This document shows, piece after piece, positions 1 through 4,991 of a DNA stretch of 13,546 nucleotides. The notes below the pieces were generated by a model. That model did not search any database and had not been told where the DNA came from. It saw only the letters and a program-made list of their open reading frames with translations. This DNA is from CAZSAL01 sp964604825 (GTDB lineage: Bacteria; Elusimicrobiota; Elusimicrobia; 2-01-FULL-59-12), in the NCBI GenBank assembly GCA_964604825.1, contig CAZSAL010000060.1, positions 1 to 13,546 of the forward strand, written 5' to 3'. The position numbers and the translations under genes are program-made. Numbering within the stretch: the stretch's first letter is position 1; each line of letters opens with the position of its first letter.

Positions 1-6
1 TAAAGG

Positions 7-47
7 AGTTCACTTTTGAGTTTTAAACAGTTCACTTTTCAGTTTTA
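7..47. repeat. Tandem 19-bp imperfect direct repeat, possible insertion-sequence end
   Basis: Positions 7-25 and 29-47 carry the same 19-base unit (AGTTCACTTTT, then G or C, then AGTTTTA) with one mismatch, a 22-bp period. The window opens with TAA AGGAG immediately before the first copy, so these bases could be the tail of a gene ending at position 3. Transposase-binding repeats of this kind, inboard of a terminus ending in CA, are known at the ends of IS21-family elements; here GCTAACA at 48-54 would be such a terminus. The transposase genes would lie outside the window, so this identification is an inference. An operator with two sites is the alternative. Confidence 0.45.
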
Positions 48-80
48 GCTAACAGCCGATGAGTATAATAGGTGACCGCG

Positions 81-716
81 ATGAGCACTTATAACGAAGT
101 TGATGTCGAATGCCCGCAGTGCGGCGAAGAATTCCGGGCCGTGGTCTGGACCGCTGTTCATGCGGGAGAGGACCCGGAACTGAAGGACGTTTTATTGGGT
201 GGCGAGCTTAACATGGTCTGCTGCACTTTTTGCGGCCACGTTTTCTTTCGCGAGCAGTTCCTCTTATATCAGGACCCGGACGAAGAACTGGTCGCTTATG
301 TTTACCGGGAGGACGAAAAAGACCGTGCCGCAGAGCTCCGCCCTATGATGCTCAAGGGTTTTGCCGAAGCGCAGGCTGCTTTTGAAGAAAAGGACAGGTT
401 CAAGTATGAGCCTGTGCTGCTTTTCGGTCTCGAGTCTCTTGTGGAATTTCTGGAAGGGGAACAGGAACAGAAAGACCAGGCGGACGTTGCAGCTGCGATC
501 TGCAGGGAACAGGATATTCCATTTCGCTCGATCTCTCCGGGCGCGGCGCGGAAGAAACGCCTGCCGCTTGTATTGCCTCTGGGAAATCCTTCGGAAAGAC
601 CCGCGCGCGACGAAGTTCTTGCGGGGCTTGGACGGCTGTTGAAGGAAAACCCTGCCCTGGACTTTTACCAAAAAACCCGCCAGGAAATAGAAAAAGACAA
701 AGAGTGGAAGCTGTAG
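81..716 (+). CDS. CpXC-domain (zinc-ribbon) protein
   Basis: The 211-residue product begins with a region matching the CpXC domain: C11-P-Q-C14 and C48-T-F-C51 form two Cys-x2-Cys knuckles that would bind one zinc ion. The rest (about residues 60-211) is acidic, probably helical, and without a motif I recognise. Proteins with this domain are cytoplasmic and of unknown function. ATG at 81 is chosen because AGGTGA (70-75) lies 5 nt upstream; a GTG at 72 in the same frame would add three residues and destroy that site. A TATAAT at 64-69 is too close to the start to be useful unless the mRNA is leaderless. The gene converges on the yjbQ-type gene and stands apart from any operon. The domain call is good; the cellular role is unknown. 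Confidence 0.8.
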   Translation: MSTYNEVDVECPQCGEEFRAVVWTAVHAGEDPELKDVLLGGELNMVCCTFCGHVFFREQFLLYQDPDEELVAYVYREDEKDRAAELRPMMLKGFAEAQAAFEEKDRFKYEPVLLFGLESLVEFLEGEQEQKDQADVAAAICREQDIPFRSISPGAARKKRLPLVLPLGNPSERPARDEVLAGLGRLLKENPALDFYQKTRQEIEKDKEWKL

Positions 717-724
717 CATTTGTT

Positions 725-812
725 GCCGTCATCCCGGCAGGTCGTAAGCCGGGATCCATCAAAAAGGCCTTTATTTGTGGACCCCGGCTAAACGTATTGC
801 CGGGGCGACGAC
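725..812. repeat. Paired palindromic repeat (BIME/MITE-like), possible bidirectional terminator
   Basis: Two GC-rich hairpins lie back to back between two convergent genes. The first pairs ATCCCGGC (731-738) with GCCGGGAT (748-755), 8 bp without mismatch. The second pairs CCCCGGC (782-788) with GCCGGGG (799-805), 7 bp. The two hairpins are also complementary to each other: 725-738 matches the reverse complement of 799-812 at 11 of 14 positions and 748-759 matches that of 777-788 at 10 of 12, so the block could fold into one long stem. The form (GTCAT-CCCGGC...GCCGGG-ATCCA) is that of dispersed extragenic palindromic elements in many bacterial genomes. Its position suits a transcription stop for both flanking genes. 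Confidence 0.6.
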
Positions 813-821
813 ACACAGAAT

Positions 822-1232
822 CTAAACCCCTATAGCCTTTAAGATGACCCTTTTGCGGCGCTGGCCGTCGAACTCCGCGTAAAAAACCTGCTCCCAAGGC
901 CCCAGATCAAGCCTGCCTTTTGTGATCGGCAGGGTTATCTGGTGGTGAACCAGCATTCTTTTGAGGTGAGCGTCGCCGTTGTCTTCGCCTGTGCGGTGAT
1001 GCTCATAGTCTGCGACTGGAGCCAGATGCTCCAGCCAGCGCATGATGTCGCGCTTGAGCCCGGATTCCTCGTCATTCACAAAAACGCCGGCAGTGATATG
1101 CATGGCTGACACCAGAATAAAACCGTCTTTTACCCCGCTTTTATCAACGGCATCGACGATATTGTCTGTGATGTTTACCAGCTCTTTGCGCTGTGTCGTG
1201 TTCATCCAGAGGTAATCTGTGTAGGTTTTCAT
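822..1232 (-). CDS. yjbQ: YjbQ / UPF0047 family protein
   Basis: The 136-residue product is full length for the YjbQ (UPF0047) family. Family hallmarks seen here are H45-I-T-A-G followed by the NDEESG segment, the E-D-N-G-D-A-H segment, L-V-H-H-Q, and the C-terminal run G-R-L-D-L-G-P-W-E-Q-V-F-Y-A-E-F-D-G. Members are small cytoplasmic trimeric proteins; the E. coli homologue shows weak thiamine-phosphate synthase activity when overproduced, and the physiological role is not settled. The start at 1232 is supported by GGGAGGG (complement of 1237-1243) 4 nt upstream. The gene stands alone on the minus strand, convergent with the CpXC gene. The family assignment is secure, the reaction is not. 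Confidence 0.92.
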   Translation of the reverse strand: MKTYTDYLWMNTTQRKELVNITDNIVDAVDKSGVKDGFILVSAMHITAGVFVNDEESGLKRDIMRWLEHLAPVADYEHHRTGEDNGDAHLKRMLVHHQITLPITKGRLDLGPWEQVFYAEFDGQRRKRVILKAIGV

Positions 1233-1348
1233 CTATCCCTCCCGTTCGAACCATTCTAACAATTGATGCCGTCGTTAGAGACAGGTTCAATAAACGAATT
1301 TACAGGCTCACTGGGACCTGTCACCGGGAATGTATTAAAAGTTTTTAT

Positions 1349-1376
1349 TTGGCCATGTTCCAGAACCATGTAACAT
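1349..1376 (+). promoter_or_regulatory. Candidate sigma-70-type promoter for the exported protein gene at 1444
   Basis: TTGGCC (1349-1354) and TAACAT (1371-1376) are separated by 16 bp in an AT-richer 211-bp gap, 67 bp ahead of the next plus-strand start. Both boxes deviate from consensus, so this is a weak prediction. No operator was recognised in the rest of the gap (1233-1443). Confidence 0.25.
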
Positions 1377-1443
1377 TCATTTGCTTCCTAACTATCCGGC
1401 AATCTGCATGTTAATCCTTTCCGGGATATATAATTAACGAGAA

Positions 1444-1968
1444 ATGAAAAAGCTGGCTAAGTTGGCTGCTGGAATCGTTTTCCTTGTGGGTACGGGCGCG
1501 CGGGCGGATAAACCTAAACCCTATTTTCCCGTCAGGCTTATCATCCGGGCGGATAACACCACCGCACCCCTGATGACGGACTGCATGACAAAAAACCTGG
1601 AAAAGCTTGAGGGTGTATTTGTCGTTCAGGATAAAGCAGCAGCGTGGAACATATATCTCAACGTAATGCCTATTCAGGACACGAAGGGTTTAAAAGGATA
1701 CGTTGTCTCTACGGTGATCGCTGACGGGTATCCGGCCAATACTTTGGAAGCCCTGCCGGAAGAAGATTTTAAGAATGCGGACGTTGCGCAGACAGTCCGG
1801 CGCCTGGCTAAAGGCCAGGTCACGATCAATGACCATCTGGTGCAGACAGGCGCGCCGGAAGATCTTCCTAAAATATGCTCTCATCTTGTTTCCTATTTCG
1901 ATGTGACGTATTTGATCCCGCCGAGGGAAGATATTCATGACTTTGACACGCGAGACCTCCTGAAATAG
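1444..1968 (+). CDS. Sec-exported hypothetical protein
   Basis: This 174-residue product is not a family I can name. Residues 1-21 form a standard signal peptide: two lysines at 2-3 and one at 6, a hydrophobic core (about 7-16), and G-A-R-A before the predicted cleavage at 21/22. The mature part of about 153 residues is soluble, with no second membrane segment, and alternates beta-like stretches (P-V-R-L-I-I-R-A-D, W-N-I-Y-L-N-V, Y-V-V-S-T-V-I-A-D) with helical ones, so a small mixed alpha/beta periplasmic domain is plausible. It has two cysteines in the mature part (C47 and one near residue 140) and no lipobox. The ribosome binding site is weak (ACGAG just before the ATG). It is the first of three consecutive plus-strand genes for exported proteins. 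The reading frame and export are likely; function is unknown. Confidence 0.7.
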   Translation: MKKLAKLAAGIVFLVGTGARADKPKPYFPVRLIIRADNTTAPLMTDCMTKNLEKLEGVFVVQDKAAAWNIYLNVMPIQDTKGLKGYVVSTVIADGYPANTLEALPEEDFKNADVAQTVRRLAKGQVTINDHLVQTGAPEDLPKICSHLVSYFDVTYLIPPREDIHDFDTRDLLK

Positions 1969-2160
1969 CGTTTCTCTCCACTCTTGATAAAGGGTCGTAG
2001 AAAATATCATCAAAACATCATTTTGTCTCCCTCAGGCATGGATAATGAGATTGTAAGTAGATGAGCGAAATGGCGCGGCTTCAACTGTGGGACATTACCG
2101 TTATCGCCTGCGTCAAAGGTCTTGTTGGACAAAAACCTTGATACACGAGGAGAAAATATT

Positions 2161-2295
2161 ATGGATAGGCATGAGATGAAATTGCTGATCGCAGTTTTGG
2201 CTCTGGGAATCTTGATGTCATTCGCGCGGGCACAGAACTCTTCCTCTTCCGCGCCAAATGGCGGGCATTTGAATTCAGCCCGGCAGACCCGTTAA
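2161..2295 (+). CDS. Small secreted peptide precursor (44 codons)
   Basis: A 44-codon frame begins at ATG 2161, 8 nt after a strong GAGGAG ribosome binding site (2147-2152). Residues 1-24 read as a signal peptide: charged start M-D-R-H-E-M-K, hydrophobic run L-L-I-A-V-L-A-L-G-I-L, and A-R-A at 22-24 as a signal peptidase I site. The mature product would be only about 20 residues, starting with Q-N-S-S-S-S and ending in A-R-Q-T-R; it is polar, has two arginines and lacks cysteine. A rho-independent terminator follows 33 nt after the stop, so the gene has its own start and end signals. Its neighbours on both sides also encode exported proteins. I know no family for it. It could be a secreted peptide, or a leader-type ORF whose signal-peptide look is coincidental. 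Confidence 0.6.
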   Translation: MDRHEMKLLIAVLALGILMSFARAQNSSSSAPNGGHLNSARQTR

Positions 2296-2328
2296 TTCGC
2301 AGTTAAACGATAGATCGCAAGCCTGAAG

Positions 2329-2361
2329 CCCTGACCGGAAAATTCCGGCCAGGGTTTTTTT
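2329..2361 (+). terminator. Rho-independent terminator after the small peptide gene
   Basis: CCCTGACCGG (2329-2338) pairs with CCGGCCAGGG (2345-2354) across a 6-nt loop, with one A-C mismatch in ten pairs, and is followed directly by seven T residues (2355-2361). This separates the small peptide gene from the next exported-protein gene. Confidence 0.85.
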
Positions 2362-2413
2362 ATAGCCTCCCGCTTGAAATCTTTGGAAATGAAATAGATA
2401 CTTAACTACTAAT

Positions 2414-3151
2414 ATGTGGCGAAAAATTTCATCGTTGGGGCTGGCGTTGTCTGTTGTTTTCCTGCTGGGGCGGCGCGCTCTTGCTGAAAGATTGTATTCG
2501 CTCAAGGATACGCAGGACTGGATGTATTCCTATTATCAGCACCCCAAACCCGAGCTTGTCCCCAATGCGATAAGGATTTTGTTCGAGGAAAGCGACCCGA
2601 TGAAGCCCGACGCCCTGCCGGGAAACATGGGATTTTACGGGCGAGTTCTGGCCGCAAACCCTGACCGGATCCCCGGTTGGATTCTGGAGATTGAAGGCCA
2701 GACCGAGGATCAATGGTTTTTTATGGCAAATGCTCTTTGGAATTGCGGGACAAAAAACTGTATCGATGCGCTGAGCAGGTTCTCGCGGGAAGGACCGCCG
2801 GAATTTGGACGGCTTGCCCAGCAGCTTTTGAACGACAAGAAACGCCCTGATCCTATGGTCTCTCCCGTAGTTCTAAGCCCCGAAAGTTCCGGTGCGACAA
2901 TCGATATGATCTGGGGCGCCTTTTATGCGACAGGCGACAGGCGTTATGTGGAACGCATCATAGGGCTTGTTACGCATTCCGGAGACGAGGGCAAGGCGGC
3001 TCAGGCTACACTGGCGGCAAATGCGGCACAGCATCCAAAGGTTCTGAATATCTGCCGTCAGGCGGTGAATAATTCCACGGGCGGTAAAAAGAAAATCCTG
3101 AGGAATATTGTGGCTGAAGCGCGCCACCCGAAAACTCCTGAAAAGAGATGA
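2414..3151 (+). CDS. Sec-exported helical protein of unknown function
   Basis: The 245-residue product carries a signal peptide (residues 1-24: W-R-K start, hydrophobic core about 7-19, R-A-L-A before cleavage at 24/25). The mature protein of about 221 residues looks almost all helical, with several pairs of amphipathic helices rather like a short HEAT/TPR-type solenoid, and contains N-C-G-T-K-N-C, a Cys-x5-Cys that could form a disulfide in the periplasm. I do not recognise a named family. No clear ribosome binding site precedes the ATG. A single CTTAACTA, like the half-sites in front of the sigma factor gene, lies at 2401-2408, but without phased partners. The stop codon (3149-3151) ends one base before the response regulator start, so the two are probably co-transcribed and translationally coupled, which suggests the protein acts in the same signalling process. 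Confidence 0.75.
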   Translation: MWRKISSLGLALSVVFLLGRRALAERLYSLKDTQDWMYSYYQHPKPELVPNAIRILFEESDPMKPDALPGNMGFYGRVLAANPDRIPGWILEIEGQTEDQWFFMANALWNCGTKNCIDALSRFSREGPPEFGRLAQQLLNDKKRPDPMVSPVVLSPESSGATIDMIWGAFYATGDRRYVERIIGLVTHSGDEGKAAQATLAANAAQHPKVLNICRQAVNNSTGGKKKILRNIVAEARHPKTPEKR

Positions 3152-3152
3152 G

Positions 3153-3836
3153 ATGCGCGTATTAATCGCCGAAGACGACAGGCGGCAGGCTGATTTCGTG
3201 CGGCAGGCCCTGGTCCGGGAAGGATTTATAGTTGATTACGCAGGCAACGGCAAAGACGCGTTGGGGCTGGCTGTGGACCACGATTACGACGTGATACTGC
3301 TTGATGTCATGATGCCTAACGTGGACGGTATTTCTGTTTTAAAAAAACTGCGCGAAGACGGCGTGAAGTCCGCCATCATGATGGTAACCTGCCAGGCCGA
3401 GGAAAATGACAAGCTCGCGGCCTTCAATAACGGGGCAGACGACTATCTGGTAAAGCCGGTGATGCTTTCCGAGCTTATCGCCCGCATCCGCGCTCTGCTG
3501 CGACGAACCCAGGGACAGCCGCGTCAGGGCCGAAGACCGGCAGCGCTGGAATACGGGTGCCTGAAGCTGGATATGATGAAGCGCGAAGTCGAATGCCGCG
3601 GTAGGCCGCTGGAACTGACCAAAAAGGAATTTGAGCTGCTGGAATATTTCATTACCCATCCCGGCCGGGTATTGAGCCAGAGCCTGATCGCGCAGCATAT
3701 ATGGAACGTTGATTTTGACACGGAAACAAAGGTTGTTGAAGTCCATCTCGCCCACCTGCGCGCCAAGCTTAAGAAGGCAGGCGGCAGGGAAATAGTGCGT
3801 AATGTTTATGGCTGTGGCTATATCCTCGATGGCTGA
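3153..3836 (+). CDS. OmpR/PhoB-family response regulator (orphan)
   Basis: The 228-residue product has an N-terminal receiver domain (about 1-115) and a C-terminal winged helix-turn-helix (about 130-228). In the receiver, E7-D8-D9 form the acidic pocket, D51 in L-L-D-V-M-M-P is the phosphoacceptor, T79 and K101 (in the K-P pair) are the conserved switch residues, and Y98 is the aromatic switch. The effector domain shows the family signature L-T-K-K-E-F-E-L-L, the recognition helix region around V-V-E-V-H-L-A-H-L-R-A-K-L, and the wing V-Y-G-C-G-Y. ATG at 3153 fits the normal receiver start; a TTG at 3108 would add 15 non-family residues. No histidine kinase is encoded in the window, so the partner is elsewhere. 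The half-site array downstream is the kind of DNA this family binds. Subfamily (PhoB, PhoP, other) cannot be set from the protein alone. Confidence 0.95.
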   Translation: MRVLIAEDDRRQADFVRQALVREGFIVDYAGNGKDALGLAVDHDYDVILLDVMMPNVDGISVLKKLREDGVKSAIMMVTCQAEENDKLAAFNNGADDYLVKPVMLSELIARIRALLRRTQGQPRQGRRPAALEYGCLKLDMMKREVECRGRPLELTKKEFELLEYFITHPGRVLSQSLIAQHIWNVDFDTETKVVEVHLAHLRAKLKKAGGREIVRNVYGCGYILDG

Positions 3837-3840
3837 TTTT

Positions 3841-3906
3841 CTTAACCAAATCTTAAACATTTCTTAACCAAATCTTAAACATTCCTTAGGTAAATCTTAA
3901 ACTTTG
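3841..3906 (+). promoter_or_regulatory. Pho-box-like operator: six 11-bp-phased CTTAA half-sites
   Basis: Half-sites begin at 3841, 3852, 3863, 3874, 3885 and 3896, each exactly 11 bp apart: CTTAACCA, CTTAAACA, CTTAACCA, CTTAAACA, CTTAGGTA, CTTAAACT, each followed by a 3-bp, mostly A/T spacer. Sites 1 and 3, and 2 and 4, are identical, so the array is also three 22-bp units. Head-to-tail half-sites with 11-bp phasing are how OmpR/PhoB-type dimers bind, and the 8-bp form fits the Pho box of cyanobacterial SphR (PyTTAAPyPy, then T or A, with 3-bp spacing). The array starts 4 nt after the response regulator stop and ends 17 nt before the sigma factor start. Whether this regulator or another PhoB-like protein binds it is an inference. 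Confidence 0.8.
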
Positions 3907-3911
3907 GGGCC

Positions 3912-3917
3912 TAGCAT
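3912..3917 (+). promoter_or_regulatory. Candidate -10 element of the sigma factor promoter
   Basis: TAGCAT lies 16 bp after the start of the last half-site, close to the spacing between the second half-site and the -10 at PhoB-activated promoters such as E. coli phoA, where the activator replaces the -35 contact. No good -35 hexamer is present (GGTAAA at the expected place). Transcription would then begin at about the ATG at 3924. Confidence 0.35.
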
Positions 3918-3923
3918 GTAGCT

Positions 3924-4697
3924 ATGGCTTTGAAGCAATATCCTGCCTGCGACACCGCGTCAAATGTCCGGTTCCCTGAAGAAGAAGTGCGCGCGCTTGT
4001 GCGCCGTGCGCAAGCCGGGAATATCGCGGCCCGGAATGTGCTGGTGAAAGTATTTATGCCGCTGGTTGTTCATGTGGCAAGGCGGTTTTATCGTTTCGGC
4101 TGTTTTATGGAGATGGGCGATCTTGTCCAGCAGGGATGCCTGGGTCTTATCCACGCCATTGAGAAATTCGATATGGACAGATGTGTTGATGGGGAAAAGG
4201 TAAAGTTATCGACTTGTGCGACTCTGTGGATTGCCCATTCGATCCGGCGCGAATTTGAAACCCGGGGACGTATTATCCGCCTGCCGATAAGAGCTCAGCG
4301 CGAACATTCCTTAAGTCGGCGGCTGGCGCCGGATTTGGAACCGGCGCATGCGAAGCCAGGGGTTAACCAGTTCCGGCCAATGCCTTTTGATGTTGTCCGC
4401 TTTGAGGCAATGGATAAACCCATGGAAAGGCTGTTCCCAACGGAGAAGGAAAATCCCGAGCGGATCTGTGATGAAAATCACAGGGGCATGTTTATAGCGC
4501 ATATGCTCTCGCGGCTTTCCAAGCGCGAACGTTACATCCTGGAACAGCGATATATGCGATCAGAAGGAAAAACGTTAAAGAAAATAGGCCGGGAACTCGG
4601 CATCAGCGGCGAGCGCGTCCGGCAATGTGAATCGAAAGCCATAAAAAGGCTCAGGGTGGACATGCGCCTGCCTTCCAGAGAAAACCTCCCGGTTTAA
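3924..4697 (+). CDS. RNA polymerase sigma factor, sigma-70 family
   Basis: The 257-residue product directs RNA polymerase to a promoter set. Region 2 is clear: M-P-L-V-V-H-V-A-R-R-F (2.1), D-L-V-Q-Q-G-C-L-G-L-I-H-A-I-E-K-F-D (2.2), then S-T-C-A-T-L-W-I-A-H-S-I-R-R (2.3/2.4) and R-I-I-R-L-P. Region 4 is clear at about 190-247: L-S-K-R-E-R-Y-I-L and the helix-turn-helix I-G-R-E-L-G-I-S-G-E-R-V-R-Q. The stretch between them is a poor match to region 3, and region 2 has about five extra residues between K-F-D and S-T-C-A. There is no region 1.1 or RpoH box, so this is an alternative sigma factor shorter than RpoS. No ribosome binding site lies in the normal place before ATG 3924. The phased operator immediately upstream implies control by a PhoB-like regulator. 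No anti-sigma factor gene is adjacent. Confidence 0.93.
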   Translation: MALKQYPACDTASNVRFPEEEVRALVRRAQAGNIAARNVLVKVFMPLVVHVARRFYRFGCFMEMGDLVQQGCLGLIHAIEKFDMDRCVDGEKVKLSTCATLWIAHSIRREFETRGRIIRLPIRAQREHSLSRRLAPDLEPAHAKPGVNQFRPMPFDVVRFEAMDKPMERLFPTEKENPERICDENHRGMFIAHMLSRLSKRERYILEQRYMRSEGKTLKKIGRELGISGERVRQCESKAIKRLRVDMRLPSRENLPV

Positions 4698-4991
4698 TTC
4701 CCTCAAAAATCAGCTCGTCTAACATCTCACGCGCAGGTTGACCGGCTTCTATTCCGGTTCCTGCAGGAACTCATCTATCTTAAAGACGCAAAGCAGCTGC
4801 TTCTGCATCCGGAACAGATAATAATCCGCAATGACGGCAGCGTCCTGAACCTCGAAGCTTTATTGTGCGGTGAAGGCATTGAACCTTCGCGCCACGAGCA
4901 GGGAGTCGACGTCAAGGCGGTTACTCTGCATCGTTTTGAGGTCTGCAAAATTCCCGCAGGCTGGCGCGCCTTCATCGTGTTCGATATTTAG
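4698..4991 (+). pseudogene. Archease, N-terminally truncated remnant
   Basis: The frame from 4698 to the TAG at 4989-4991 encodes 97 residues that match the later two thirds of archease: L-L-F-R-F-L-Q-E-L-I-Y-L-K-D-A, then C-G-E-G-I-E-P-S-R-H-E, then V-D-V-K-A-V-T-L-H, ending G-W-R-A-F-I-V-F-D-I. Archease assists the RNA ligase RtcB. The N-terminal part with the H-T-A-D motif (about 45 residues) is absent, and the frame has no ATG or GTG before 4977 and no TTG before 4863; it is entered straight from the sigma factor stop codon (4695-4697), which is in the same frame. There is no internal stop or frameshift. The 3' end overlaps the convergent ettA stop by 2 nt. No rtcB is present here. The homology call is by eye but the C-terminal match is strong. 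Confidence 0.75.

Noticed and set aside
64..69. Perfect TATAAT just ahead of the CpXC gene.
   Set aside because: Transcription from it would start about 5 nt before the ATG and lose the AGGTGA ribosome binding site, and no matching -35 is found at 16-18 bp.
1311..1325. Short hairpin ACAGG...CCTGT in the gap before the gene at 1444.
   Set aside because: Only five base pairs with a long loop and no T run; too weak to call a terminator or riboswitch.
2061..2141. A 26-codon plus-strand frame (ATG 2061) just before the small secreted peptide gene.
   Set aside because: No convincing ribosome binding site, no signal peptide or motif, and its length is expected by chance; kept out of the feature list.
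2401..2408. CTTAACTA ahead of the exported protein gene at 2414, like one Pho-box half-site.
   Set aside because: No partner half-site lies 11 bp on either side, so a single octamer match is likely chance; noted only in the gene entry.
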